A DNA stretch of 64,000 nucleotides from Jeotgalibacillus sp. S-D1 (GCF_004358665.1 NZ_SMZR01000001.1:1-64000); one strand, 5' to 3'; counted from the stretch's first letter, positions 22,875 to 32,596 are shown. Notes: generated by a model not told the origin, from the letters alone. Numbers and translations are program-made.

Positions 22875-24227
22875 ATGACTATACAACAATTAATTTCAAA
22901 TAAAGATTTACTGGAGCAGCAGGAAAGAAGAGAGTCAAATGCGAGATCGTATCCAAGAAGAATACCTCTTGCGATAAGTGAGGCAGAGGGCATCTACGTT
23001 ACCGATATGGAAGGCAATAAATATTTGGATTGCCTCGCCGGTGCGGGAACCTTGGCTTTAGGACACAATCATCCCACCGTTATTGACGCAATGGAGCAGG
23101 TAATCAGAGATAAACGGCCATTACATACATTAGATTTAACCACGCCGGTAAAAGAAGCATTTGTAGATGAATTGTTTTCAGTATTGCCAGAGGGTTTTCG
23201 TGAAAGAGCAAAAGTACAATTCTGTGGTCCAACCGGCGGTGATGCGATTGAAGCGGCATTAAAGCTGGTAAAAACAGCTACAGGAAAACAAAGCATTCTC
23301 ACGTTCCAGGGAGGGTATCACGGCGCAACTCATGGAACGATGGCGATCAGCGGAAACCTTGGACCAAAGAGGAAGGTGCAGGGGCTGATGCCTGATACTC
23401 ATTTCTTGCCGTATCCCTACACATACCGCTGTCCTTTTGGAAAAGGCGGAGATGAAAGCCATCAGATCAGCAGTGCTTATATTGAAAATCTCCTTGATGA
23501 TCCTGAAAGCGGGATTTTACCGCCAGCTGCCATGATTTTTGAAACAGTTCAGGGAGAAGGAGGCTCTATCCCTGCTCCAGTTGAATGGATTCAGGAAATG
23601 AGAAGGATAACGAAAGAACGGGGCATTCCATTAATCATTGATGAAGTGCAGACTGGAATCGGCCGTACGGGCAGAATGTTTTCTTTTGAGCATGCCGGAA
23701 TCGTACCGGATGTAGTGGTTTTGTCAAAAGCAATCGGAGGCAGTCTGCCATTGTCAGTAATGGTTTATGATCAGGATTTAGATTGCTGGGAACCTGGTGC
23801 TCACATTGGTACTTTCCGCGGAAATCAAATGGCAATGGCAGCAGGAACAGCAACATTAAAGTTTATTAAAGACAATCGGTTAACTTCTCATGCAGATGAA
23901 TTGGGGAAGAGGATGCTCACAGCATTCCAGCAGCTGCAGCAATTGGTTCCTGAAATAGGAGATGTCAGAGGAAGAGGCTTGATGATTGGTGTTGAAATGA
24001 TTCAGCCGTCAATGGAGCCGGCTTCGAACGGAAGCCGGCCGGCAAACCCTGATTTGGCAAGTCAAATCCAGCGGGAATGCTTTAAGCGTGGGCTGATCCT
24101 CGAAGTAGGCGGACGGCATGGTTCAGTAGTCCGTTTTCTTCCCCCGCTAATTATTACGAAAGAACAGGCTGACGAGGTTGCAGTTATTTTCAAAGAGGCA
24201 GTATTTGCTTCCATTGGGAGGAAGTAA
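22875..24227 (+). CDS. dat: Diaminobutyrate-2-oxoglutarate aminotransferase (RhbA type)
   Basis: 450 residues, class III PLP aminotransferase. It makes L-2,4-diaminobutyrate from aspartate semialdehyde and glutamate. Visible: CLAGAGTLALGHNHP near residue 50, QFCGPTGGDAIEAALK near 115, GGYHGATHGTMA near 145, LIIDEVQTGIGRTG near 253 and the PLP-lysine SKAIGGSLP near 285. The frame opens at a TTG at 22857, but the ATG at 22875 has AAAGGGAG. It is the first gene of the operon, one base from the next. Ectoine EctB is related, but the neighbours are siderophore genes. Confidence 0.92.
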   Translation: MTIQQLISNKDLLEQQERRESNARSYPRRIPLAISEAEGIYVTDMEGNKYLDCLAGAGTLALGHNHPTVIDAMEQVIRDKRPLHTLDLTTPVKEAFVDELFSVLPEGFRERAKVQFCGPTGGDAIEAALKLVKTATGKQSILTFQGGYHGATHGTMAISGNLGPKRKVQGLMPDTHFLPYPYTYRCPFGKGGDESHQISSAYIENLLDDPESGILPPAAMIFETVQGEGGSIPAPVEWIQEMRRITKERGIPLIIDEVQTGIGRTGRMFSFEHAGIVPDVVVLSKAIGGSLPLSVMVYDQDLDCWEPGAHIGTFRGNQMAMAAGTATLKFIKDNRLTSHADELGKRMLTAFQQLQQLVPEIGDVRGRGLMIGVEMIQPSMEPASNGSRPANPDLASQIQRECFKRGLILEVGGRHGSVVRFLPPLIITKEQADEVAVIFKEAVFASIGRK

Positions 24228-24228
24228 C

Positions 24229-25749
24229 ATGACAGTAAATTTAACAACAAGTAGCAAATATGATACTTTTTTTCTTCATCAAGAGGAAGAGGGGATCGAA
24301 GCATTTACAAAACTAATGGATCAGGTCAGCGAAAAGCTGCAGCAGGTATATGCAGATACAACGACTCCTTTCATTGGCAAGAATCCGAAAGAAATTGAAG
24401 AGGAAATCAAGCAAATTATGCATTTTCCAGTAAATATGCAGGACAGTATGGATGTCTTAAATGAAATAGAATGGCCCATTTTAAAAAACAGCCTGCATAT
24501 TTCTCACCCCAAAAGCATGGCCCACTTACATTGTCCGCCACTGCTTCCGGGTATTGCTGCTGAATTAATCATTGCTGTACTAAATCAATCAATGGATTCA
24601 TGGGATCAAAGTACGGCTGCAACCTATGTGGAAAATGAAATGGTAAAGTGGCTGACGGATAAAGTGTATTATCCGCCGACAGCAGGAGGGGTATTTACCA
24701 GTGGTGGAACCCAATCAAATTATATGGGCCTGCTATTAGCACGTGATGCATTTTGCCATTCCTTTTGGAATCATAATGTTCAGCTTAGGGGACTGCCGGC
24801 TGATTTTCATCGATTAAGAATTATTTGCTCTGAGGATGCCCATTTCACTGTTCAAAAAGCAGCTTCCCAGCTTGGATTGGGTGAGCAGTCCGTTATAACA
24901 GTAAAGACGGATGAAAAACATAGAATGATTGTCAGCGAAGTGGAAGAAAAGATTGATCTCTTAAAAGAGCAGGACCTGCTTCCATTTGCACTGGTTGCCA
25001 CGTGCGGCACAACGGATTTTGGCAGTATTGATCCATTGAAGGACCTGGGGGTAATCGCCCGGGAACAAGGAATTTGGCTGCATGTAGATGCAGCTTATGG
25101 CGGGGGATTGATGCTCAGTCATTCAAATAGAGATAAACTTAATGGTCTGGAAAATGCAGACTCTATGACCGTGGATCTGCATAAATTATTCTTTCAGCCG
25201 ATTAGCTGCGGAGCATTTTTAGTGAAGGATCAACAGCATTTTCGGCATATTGCTTATCATGCAGACTATCTGAACCCTCTTAATGATGAGGAGGAAGGAA
25301 TTCTCAACCTGGTCAATAAATCAGTTCAGACGACAAGAAGGTTTGATGCGTTAAAGCTGTTCCTGTCGCTGAAAATGGTTGGAACACACACTTTTGGACA
25401 GATGATTGACGATACGCTGACACTTGCGAGTTACACAGCTGGATACATGAAAGAGTTAGAAAATATAGTCATTAAAAATCCGGTGCCGGAAATAAATACG
25501 ATTATTTTCCGTTACCAGCCAAGAAATGCAGAAAAATTGACCATCGACCTATGTGAGATAAACAGAAGCATTCAACAAGCTCTGCTTCATTCGGGCAAAG
25601 GAGTAATTGCCAAAACGTCAGTTAACGGTAAGACATTCCTGAAACTGACTCTGTTAAACCCGCGGACGAAGCAGGAGGACATTCACTCACTTTTAACGGA
25701 AATAGAAACTATGGGCGCTGAACTAATAAATGGAGGGTTACAGTCATGA
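24229..25749 (+). CDS. ddc: L-2,4-diaminobutyrate decarboxylase (RhbB type)
   Basis: 506 residues, group II PLP decarboxylase. It turns diaminobutyrate into 1,3-diaminopropane. Visible: HLHCPPLLPGIAAELI near residue 98, GGVFTSGGTQSNY near 150, VATCGTTDFGSIDP near 256, HVDAAYGGG near 282, and the PLP-lysine in VDLHKLFFQP near 313. The frame opens further upstream, but GGGAGG sets the start at 24229. The stop overlaps the next start by 4 bases. The length fits diaminobutyrate decarboxylases rather than tyrosine or glutamate decarboxylases. Confidence 0.92.
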   Translation: MTVNLTTSSKYDTFFLHQEEEGIEAFTKLMDQVSEKLQQVYADTTTPFIGKNPKEIEEEIKQIMHFPVNMQDSMDVLNEIEWPILKNSLHISHPKSMAHLHCPPLLPGIAAELIIAVLNQSMDSWDQSTAATYVENEMVKWLTDKVYYPPTAGGVFTSGGTQSNYMGLLLARDAFCHSFWNHNVQLRGLPADFHRLRIICSEDAHFTVQKAASQLGLGEQSVITVKTDEKHRMIVSEVEEKIDLLKEQDLLPFALVATCGTTDFGSIDPLKDLGVIAREQGIWLHVDAAYGGGLMLSHSNRDKLNGLENADSMTVDLHKLFFQPISCGAFLVKDQQHFRHIAYHADYLNPLNDEEEGILNLVNKSVQTTRRFDALKLFLSLKMVGTHTFGQMIDDTLTLASYTAGYMKELENIVIKNPVPEINTIIFRYQPRNAEKLTIDLCEINRSIQQALLHSGKGVIAKTSVNGKTFLKLTLLNPRTKQEDIHSLLTEIETMGAELINGGLQS

Positions 25750-27536
25750 ACACGAAGGAACTTGCTGAGAGAGCAACGATCCAGAGCTTTTTGAATTGTT
25801 ATTTACGAGAGACTGGAAATTATTCTGATGGAATCCGCTATAAAGACCAACCGCTGCTATCTGGAAAAACGGGCAAGATCATCGTCTCAAGTCTTGCCAA
25901 GCAGCATATTGAACTGATCATTCCAGTGAAATATTGGTCGCTTACTGACCGCCATTTATTTGATTTTCCTATTTTTTATCACACTGGCGATCATGAAGAA
26001 TTAAAACCAATCGACTATATTACACTTACTGCACTCATTGTAAAAGAGTTGCTGCTTGTTAAAAACAGTGAAGAAGCGGAGGACGAACTGCTTTTACGTG
26101 TGATCTTAAGCTGCCGCAGTATTAAGTCCTATATTGAAAACCGAGTAAACGATACTGATGCATTAACAGATGAAGATTTCGATTATATTGAAGCAGAACA
26201 ATCTCTATTACTGGGACATATGCTTCATCCGACACCTAAAAGTAAACAAGGGCTGACAGAAAATGAAGATCAACTGTACGCACCCGAGCTGAAGGGTGAG
26301 TTTCAGCTTCATTACTTTAGTGTAGAGAAATCGCTTATCACACAGGATTCAAGTAAAGCCGTGTCAGCAAGCTCAATCATTTTTAAAGAGCTGGGACAGG
26401 ATTCTGCTGTAGATCAAACGCGGCTTAAGGAACTAGCAAATGACCGTATCTTCATACCAGTACATCCGCTGCAAGTAAAAACACTGCTGGAGAAAGAAGA
26501 AGTGCAGTCGCTTTTGGCGGAAAACAGAATGGAATACCTTGGTCCTCTAGGAAAACTTTTTACAGCTACTTCATCTTTCCGAACCGTATACAGCAGGGAA
26601 TCGAAGTACATGTACAAGTTTTCAGTTCCAGTGAAAATTACAAATTCGCTGCGCATCAATCAGCAGAAAGAGCTGGCGCGGGGAGTTGAAGTGACCAGGC
26701 TGCTGGAAACGGAGGTGGGTCAGCATCTTGCTCAGCAATTCCCGGGTTTTAAAGTAATACAGGACCCGGCTTATCTGAATGTAAGGCTGAAAGAAGAAAT
26801 ATCGGGCTTTGAAGTGGTAATACGGGACAATCCTTTTTATGAAAACAGCGCTCAAACAAGTCTGATTGCGGGTTTATGCCAGGACCATGCTTTTGGGGGA
26901 AATAACAGATTGCACTCCATTATTAGAGGAATTGCCATAAGGGAAAACCGCAAAGTGGATGATGTCAGCCTGGATTGGTTTAATCAATATTTATCTTTAA
27001 CGCTTGATCCGATGATCTGGTTGTTTCATACATATGGTATAGCCCTTGAAGCCCATCAGCAAAACTCACTGATCCAGCTTGAAGATGGCTATCCAAAGAC
27101 TTTTTACTATAGAGATAACCAGGGCTATTACTATAGCGAATCCCATGTGGAGAAACTGAAGGCGCTGCTGCCTGACTTAAATCAAAAGAGTGATACCATC
27201 TGTGCCGATCATGTAGCAGAGGAGCGCTTGCGTTACTATTTTTTCTTTAATCATTTATTTGGTTTAATTAATGGGTTTGGTGCAAGCGGACTCATTGCAG
27301 AAGAAAGACTGATAGATGCACTAAGACATAGATTAGAGCTTCATGAACAGGAATTTGAAGGAGATTCCGATCTTTTAAACAGCCTCCTGTATCAGCCTGC
27401 TCTCCCTTGTAAAGCGAATCTGCTGACACGATTTCATGATATGGATGAATTAGTTGGTCCTATGGAAGCTCAGTCTGTTTACACCATGGTAAAAAATCCT
27501 CTGGTAAAAGAGGTGGAAATACAGCATGTCATTTGA
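25746..27536 (+). CDS. NIS siderophore synthetase, IucA/IucC family (RhbC type)
   Basis: 596 residues. IucA/IucC enzymes use ATP to join carboxylates such as citrate to amines or hydroxamates without a peptide synthetase template. Visible: HPTPKSKQGL near residue 158, FIPVHPLQVK near 237, TSSFRTVYS near 275 (ATP-binding region), SLRINQQKELARGVE near 300, and GIALEAHQQNSL near 428 (catalytic loop region, family motif). The C-terminal FhuF-like domain covers about 440-596. Translationally coupled on both sides. It is one of two such enzymes here, as needed for adding two arms to citrate. Confidence 0.92.
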   Translation: MNTKELAERATIQSFLNCYLRETGNYSDGIRYKDQPLLSGKTGKIIVSSLAKQHIELIIPVKYWSLTDRHLFDFPIFYHTGDHEELKPIDYITLTALIVKELLLVKNSEEAEDELLLRVILSCRSIKSYIENRVNDTDALTDEDFDYIEAEQSLLLGHMLHPTPKSKQGLTENEDQLYAPELKGEFQLHYFSVEKSLITQDSSKAVSASSIIFKELGQDSAVDQTRLKELANDRIFIPVHPLQVKTLLEKEEVQSLLAENRMEYLGPLGKLFTATSSFRTVYSRESKYMYKFSVPVKITNSLRINQQKELARGVEVTRLLETEVGQHLAQQFPGFKVIQDPAYLNVRLKEEISGFEVVIRDNPFYENSAQTSLIAGLCQDHAFGGNNRLHSIIRGIAIRENRKVDDVSLDWFNQYLSLTLDPMIWLFHTYGIALEAHQQNSLIQLEDGYPKTFYYRDNQGYYYSESHVEKLKALLPDLNQKSDTICADHVAEERLRYYFFFNHLFGLINGFGASGLIAEERLIDALRHRLELHEQEFEGDSDLLNSLLYQPALPCKANLLTRFHDMDELVGPMEAQSVYTMVKNPLVKEVEIQHVI

Positions 27537-28092
27537 TTATGAAATCTTTGACAGCGGGATAAATAAGACGATCGCTTTTAGGAAAGTGGAGTATGAGCGT
27601 GATGTGAATCTTCTTCACCATTGGATGAATAAAGAATATGTCCATCCCTATTGGAATTTAAATATTACTCTTGAACAATATGGTTCTCACCTAAAAAAAG
27701 CATTAGCGGATGCTCATCATACATTATTTATCGGTTATCTTGACGGCATTGCAATGAGCTACTGGGAAGCTTATTGGGTCAAAGGGGATATTGCAGAGAA
27801 TTGCTATATATCTACACCATTTGATCAGGGGATCCACTTGCTGATCGGGGAAGAGGAGTTTATCGGAAAAGGATTTTCCATGCCTTTGCTGCGGGCAATG
27901 GTCCGCTATCAGTTTGAGCTTTCAGACAAAACGGTCAAAGTCATTGCTGAGCCGGATATTCGAAATGAAAAAATGATTCATGTATTTAAAAAATGCGGAT
28001 TTGAGTCAATCAAACCCGTTTCTTTACCAGATAAAACGGCAATGCTGATGTTTTGTGAAAGGCAAGAGTTTGAAACGAGGTGGCTGTTATGA
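27526..28092 (+). CDS. Siderophore acetyltransferase, IucB/RhbD type
   Basis: 188 residues, GNAT fold of the AlcB/IucB kind. It acetylates the hydroxylated diamine to make the hydroxamate. Family features: HHWMNKEYVHPYWNL near residue 31, YLDGIAMSYWEAYWVKGD near 68, GIHLLIGEEEFIGKGFSMPLLRAM near 105 and a C-terminal DIRNEKMIHVFKKCGFE near 145. The start overlaps the preceding gene by 11 bases and the stop overlaps the next by 4. Confidence 0.9.
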   Translation: MSFDYEIFDSGINKTIAFRKVEYERDVNLLHHWMNKEYVHPYWNLNITLEQYGSHLKKALADAHHTLFIGYLDGIAMSYWEAYWVKGDIAENCYISTPFDQGIHLLIGEEEFIGKGFSMPLLRAMVRYQFELSDKTVKVIAEPDIRNEKMIHVFKKCGFESIKPVSLPDKTAMLMFCERQEFETRWLL

Positions 28093-29468
28093 ATAAATCG
28101 TTAAACGAAACGAGTGAAATCTATGATGTAATCGGCATTGGAATTGGTCCATTTAATTTGGGCTTAGCGGCCCTGCTTGATCCAGTCAGCGATGTGAAAG
28201 CATTATTTCTTGAAAAGAAGGCATCATTTAATTGGCATCCAGGAATGCTGATTGAAGGAACGACGCTGCAAGTTCCCTTTTTTGCTGATTTGGTCAGTAT
28301 GGCTGATGTAAGAAGCGATTACAGCTTTCTTCGGTATCTGGAAGCTCATAACCGGCTGTATCACTTTTATTTTCTGGAAAAATTTCATATTCCAAGAAAA
28401 GAATATAACCATTACTGTCAGTGGGTGAGCAGCCAGTTAGCTAATTGTCAGTATGAAATGGATGTTCAGTCGGTGACCGCCTATAGGCTCGACAGCGGGG
28501 AAGAAGTATATCAGGTTAAGAGCCTGAATGGCATTTCTCAAAAGGAGGAAACACTGCTCACCAGACATATCGTTGTTGGAATTGGTTCAGTGCCTTCTGT
28601 TCCGCAAGCTTTTCAGCACGAACTTGGTAAGTCGATTTTTCATACTGCTGATTATTTATCAAATAAAGACATGATCAAAGAGGCAGGCTCGATCGCTGTG
28701 ATTGGCTCGGGACAAAGTGCCGCGGAAGTATTTCTTGATGTAGCGAAAGAACAGGAACAATACGACTTTTCACTCCAATGGTTCACGCGCGCAAAAGGTT
28801 TTTTCCCAATGGAATATTCAAAGCTAGGCCTGGAATATTTCTCGCCGGATTATACAGCTTTTTTCTACGGGCTGCCACAGGAAAAAAAGGATCAGCTGCT
28901 TAAACAGCAGGATCTGCTGTACAAAGGCATTAGCGCTGAGACGATTGCTGATATTTATGATCATTTATATGAAAGATCGATCGGCGGAGAATACGCGGAT
29001 GTTGTGCTTCAGCCTATGACAGAAATTACAGGGGTTAAAAATGACGGGGGCACATGGGAACTGCAGGGCTATCATCAATTGCAGGAAGAGGAAATAAGAA
29101 GCAAAGCGGATCTGGTGATTCTTGGGACAGGCTATAAGATGGCATTCCCGTCTTTTTTATCACCAATGAAGGAATGGATCAGATGGGACGATCTTGGAAG
29201 GTATAAAGTGACAGAGGATTATCGGGTTGAAATGCTGACAGCACATACAAATAGAATCTTTGTGCAAAATGGCGATCTTCACACCCATGGAGTTGGCACA
29301 CCGGATCTAGGACTTGGTGCACATCGCAACGCAATGATTATTAATGCCATTATTGGAAGAGAAGTGTACTCTGTGCATTCCAGGAATGTCTACCAGAACT
29401 TCGGTCAAAAGACTGGCAGTAATAATACAAACCAGGGAAAGAAGGGTTCATATGCTGTTTCAAAATGA
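28089..29468 (+). CDS. Diamine/lysine N6-monooxygenase, IucD/RhbE type
   Basis: 459 residues, flavin- and NADPH-dependent N-hydroxylase. It would hydroxylate 1,3-diaminopropane before acetylation. Visible: FAD motif IGIGIGPFNLGLAALL near residue 15, substrate-side GTTLQVPFFADLVSMADVRS near 58, NADPH motif AVIGSGQSAAEVFLD near 202, and the C-terminal LGTGYKMAFPSFL. The ATG at 28089 has AGGTGG and overlaps the stop of the acetyltransferase gene. The 3' end overlaps the next start by 17 bases. Confidence 0.92.
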   Translation: MNKSLNETSEIYDVIGIGIGPFNLGLAALLDPVSDVKALFLEKKASFNWHPGMLIEGTTLQVPFFADLVSMADVRSDYSFLRYLEAHNRLYHFYFLEKFHIPRKEYNHYCQWVSSQLANCQYEMDVQSVTAYRLDSGEEVYQVKSLNGISQKEETLLTRHIVVGIGSVPSVPQAFQHELGKSIFHTADYLSNKDMIKEAGSIAVIGSGQSAAEVFLDVAKEQEQYDFSLQWFTRAKGFFPMEYSKLGLEYFSPDYTAFFYGLPQEKKDQLLKQQDLLYKGISAETIADIYDHLYERSIGGEYADVVLQPMTEITGVKNDGGTWELQGYHQLQEEEIRSKADLVILGTGYKMAFPSFLSPMKEWIRWDDLGRYKVTEDYRVEMLTAHTNRIFVQNGDLHTHGVGTPDLGLGAHRNAMIINAIIGREVYSVHSRNVYQNFGQKTGSNNTNQGKKGSYAVSK

Positions 29469-31269
29469 GATTGAACAAAATATTAAGCGTGATAACTGGA
29501 CGAAAGCAAATAAAAAACTGATAGGAAAAATGCTGGCCGAGTTCATGTACGAAGACATGATCCAGCCTGATATCATTTCCGAAGAAGAACATGATATCGA
29601 GTATGACTTGCAAATCTCCAGCAGTAAACACTATTATTTTAAGGCTCAAAAACGATTGTTTGATAGTTTTGATGTTAAGTGGACGACGGTTTATATTGTG
29701 GAAAATGGAAAAGAGAAAGCGGCTGATAGTGCGATTGAGCTCCTGGTAGATCTTCAGGAAATGATTGGGATGTCCTCTGAGACTGCCGGCCATTTAATCC
29801 AAGAATTAAACAGTACGTTAATTGCAGATGTTCATCTTTTGGAGAAAGAACCGAAAACCTCTGATGAATTAATAAAGGAAGATTATGCACTGTTAGAAGG
29901 CTATATGACCGGCCATCCGTGGATTACCTATAACAAAGGGAGAATTGGATTTGGGTATGACGACTATCTGGCATTTGCTCCCGAGCAGCAAAAAGAACTT
30001 CAGCTGTCCTGGATCGCCGTGCATCAGGAAATTGCCTCCTTTCAATCAATTGAAGGGCTGAGTTATCATGATTTGCTGGCTAAAGAATTAAGTGAAACCG
30101 ACCGCATTCGATTTGAAAAAAAAGTTACAGAGCTTGGCAGCGATTCTTCTCAGTATTTTTTCATGCCGGTTCATCAATGGCAGTGGACTAACCGGATCAT
30201 TCAGCATTTTCCTGAAGAAATAGCAAAGGGACAAATTATTCTTTTGGGAGAAGGGGAAGACCGCTATCTTCCGCAGCAGTCCATCCGGACATTTGTCAAT
30301 CAATCAAGCAGAAATAAACATCATGTAAAACTCCCTATGAGTATATTAAACACGCTTGTCTACAGAGGGCTGCCTTCTGAAAGAACACTGATCGCGCCGA
30401 AGGTTACAGCGTTTATTAAAGGAATAGGAGAGAAGGATCCTTTTCTGAAAAAGGACTGCAGAGTCATTCTCCCTGGAGAAAATGCCAGCATTAATGTACA
30501 CCATCCCTATTACACAAAATTGAAGCAGGCTCCTTATCAGTATTTGGAGATGCTTGGAACGATCTGGAGAGAAAGTATATACACCTATCTGGAAGAGGGA
30601 GAAAATGCCATTACACTGGCTGCATTATTGTATGAGGATCACAATAACAAGCCTTATATCAAGAGCCTGATCGAAGAATCGGGACTGGAACCAGAGGAAT
30701 GGATGAAGCAGTTTTTCAAGGTCGTAATGGATCCGCTTCTGCATTTTCTCTATCAATATGGTACGGTATTCTCCCCGCACGGCCAAAATACGATCGTCGT
30801 ATTAAAGGATGCCAAACCGCACCGGCTAGCCATCAAAGACTTTGTAGATGATGTTAATATTTCAGATCAGGATTTTCCTGAGCTAAGCGGGTTATCAGGG
30901 GAATTTAAAAAGGTTCTTCGAACAGAGCCGCCGGAAGGGCTTACCCAGTTTATATTTACGGGGCTGTTTATTTGCCATCTGCGGTATCTCAGCAGCATTC
31001 TGGAGAACAATCAAATGCTCGATGAAAAAACGTTCTGGAGCCTGCTGGCCGATTCCATTTATGACTATCAGGAATCTTTTCCTCAGTTAGAGGAGCGGTT
31101 TAAACTATTTGATTTCTTTAAACCTGAGTTTACGAAACTGTGTTTAAACCGAAACCGCATGGTTGATTATGGATACTCCGATGGGGAGGATCGTCCGCAT
31201 GCATCTGAGTTCGGGAAGGTTAAAAATGCCTTATCTTTGTATAAAAAAGTGAGCCGTGCCTCTTTTTAA
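29452..31269 (+). CDS. NIS siderophore synthetase, IucA/IucC family (RhbF type)
   Basis: 605 residues, second IucA/IucC enzyme. Visible: TGHPWITYNKGRIGFGYDDY near residue 148, FFMPVHQWQWTN near 235, QSIRTFVNQSSRNKHHVKLP near 281, SILNTLVYRGLPSERT near 300 and the catalytic loop FSPHGQNTIVVL near 437. It probably adds the second hydroxamate arm to the citrate half-product. The frame opens further upstream, but AAGGGTT and the family N-terminus favour 29452. A 46-base gap separates it from the aspartokinase gene, with no terminator in it. Confidence 0.92.
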   Translation: MLFQNEIEQNIKRDNWTKANKKLIGKMLAEFMYEDMIQPDIISEEEHDIEYDLQISSSKHYYFKAQKRLFDSFDVKWTTVYIVENGKEKAADSAIELLVDLQEMIGMSSETAGHLIQELNSTLIADVHLLEKEPKTSDELIKEDYALLEGYMTGHPWITYNKGRIGFGYDDYLAFAPEQQKELQLSWIAVHQEIASFQSIEGLSYHDLLAKELSETDRIRFEKKVTELGSDSSQYFFMPVHQWQWTNRIIQHFPEEIAKGQIILLGEGEDRYLPQQSIRTFVNQSSRNKHHVKLPMSILNTLVYRGLPSERTLIAPKVTAFIKGIGEKDPFLKKDCRVILPGENASINVHHPYYTKLKQAPYQYLEMLGTIWRESIYTYLEEGENAITLAALLYEDHNNKPYIKSLIEESGLEPEEWMKQFFKVVMDPLLHFLYQYGTVFSPHGQNTIVVLKDAKPHRLAIKDFVDDVNISDQDFPELSGLSGEFKKVLRTEPPEGLTQFIFTGLFICHLRYLSSILENNQMLDEKTFWSLLADSIYDYQESFPQLEERFKLFDFFKPEFTKLCLNRNRMVDYGYSDGEDRPHASEFGKVKNALSLYKKVSRASF

Positions 31270-31315
31270 TAAAGTATGGAGAAAATCGTCACTTCAATAG
31301 AAAGAGGGATAAACG

Positions 31316-32530
31316 TTGAGCACAATCGTTCAAAAATTTGGCGGTACCTCTGTAGGTTCAGTGGACCAAATAAAGCTGATGGCAAATCGCATACTGCAGG
31401 AAAAAAATAAAGGACATGATGTGGTCGTTGTTGTGTCTGCGATGGGGAAAACAACAGATACTCTTTTGCAGTTAGCAGGTGAGATCTCATCCAATCCATG
31501 CAATCGGGAATTAGACATGCTTCTGTCCACTGGAGAACAGGTGACCATCTCCCTTTTGGCAATGGCTCTTAAACAGCAGGGAGCAGAATCTATTTCTCTT
31601 ACAGGGAGGCAGGCAGGGATTCACACCGATACGGTAATGGGAAACGCCCAGATTGTCTTCATTGACACAGAACGGATCAGGAGTGAATTAGAAAAACAGA
31701 AAATTGTCGTTGTGGCCGGCTTTCAAGGAGTAAATGAAAATGGGGATATCTCGACATTGGGCAGAGGAGGATCAGACACAACAGCCGCTGCTCTTGCAGC
31801 CTATCTAAATGCAGACAGATGTGACATTTTTACCGATGTTGACGGAGTTTATACGACTGATCCGGGAATCGTAGGGAGTGCTGTGAAAATTCCCTCTCTG
31901 TCATATGAAGAAATGCTGAGTTTGGCTGCTATGGGTGCCGGTGTTCTTCATCCAAGAGCAATTAGGTACGCAGAGCGCCACCAAATTCCTATAGCGGTGA
32001 AGTCAAGTGCCCGCCCCGGGAGCGGAACGATGATTACGAATAAAATGAGCGGTGAAAAATCCCTTCCTGTTACGGGGATTGCATTTGAAGAAAAAGTAAG
32101 CCGTCTAATTTTATCCGGATTGAGTAAGATGGAGGCCTCGCGAAAACAAATTATTTCCAGCCTTTCAGCACTTCATATTCAGGCAGATATTTATCTGCAA
32201 TTATATGATCAGAGTATCATTCTGTTAGTAAAGGAAAGCGACACTCAAAACGTTTTATGCCTTTTAAATAAAGAAAAAGAAAAGATTGGGTACACAGCGT
32301 TACAGCAGAAGAACGGCTTGTCAAAAGTCTCTGTCATTGGCAGTGGCCTTTCAGAAATAAAAGCAGAGATGTGCAGGATCTTCATTCATAACAAGAACAA
32401 GGTCAAATTAATAGGGGAATCTTCAATATGCGTCACAGCCCTTTTGGATAGATCCGAACTTCACACTGCTGTCCGTCAATTGCATACAGGCTTTGGACTG
32501 GATTTTACTTTGGAGAAAGCTGTTGTTTAA
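31316..32530 (+). CDS. Aspartokinase, probably dedicated to siderophore precursor supply
   Basis: 404 residues, monofunctional aspartate kinase. It phosphorylates aspartate, the first step to aspartate semialdehyde, which the diaminobutyrate aminotransferase of this operon uses. The kinase domain is intact: VQKFGGTSVGS at the N-terminus, VVSAMGKTTDTLL, STGEQVTISL, GFQGVNENGDISTLGRGGSDTTA, FTDVDGVYTTDP and VLHPRAIRYAE. The C-terminal ACT region (about 245-404) is unusual: the usual DxPG loop is replaced by SKMEASRKQ, and the second ACT has GSGLSEIKAEMCRIF in place of a G-M-HPGVAAKMF-like stretch. The start is TTG behind AAAGAGGGA. No lysine riboswitch precedes it. Inferred to escape normal feedback control. 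Confidence 0.88.
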   Translation: MSTIVQKFGGTSVGSVDQIKLMANRILQEKNKGHDVVVVVSAMGKTTDTLLQLAGEISSNPCNRELDMLLSTGEQVTISLLAMALKQQGAESISLTGRQAGIHTDTVMGNAQIVFIDTERIRSELEKQKIVVVAGFQGVNENGDISTLGRGGSDTTAAALAAYLNADRCDIFTDVDGVYTTDPGIVGSAVKIPSLSYEEMLSLAAMGAGVLHPRAIRYAERHQIPIAVKSSARPGSGTMITNKMSGEKSLPVTGIAFEEKVSRLILSGLSKMEASRKQIISSLSALHIQADIYLQLYDQSIILLVKESDTQNVLCLLNKEKEKIGYTALQQKNGLSKVSVIGSGLSEIKAEMCRIFIHNKNKVKLIGESSICVTALLDRSELHTAVRQLHTGFGLDFTLEKAVV

Positions 32531-32596
32531 GTGAAGAAGTATACAGAATAAAAAGAGACTGGGACAAATGGGTCTCAACTCTTCTAACCGGTTCAC

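Noticed and set aside
22875-24227. Ectoine pathway aminotransferase (EctB)
   Set aside because: No ectA or ectC neighbour; a diaminobutyrate decarboxylase and NIS synthetases follow directly.
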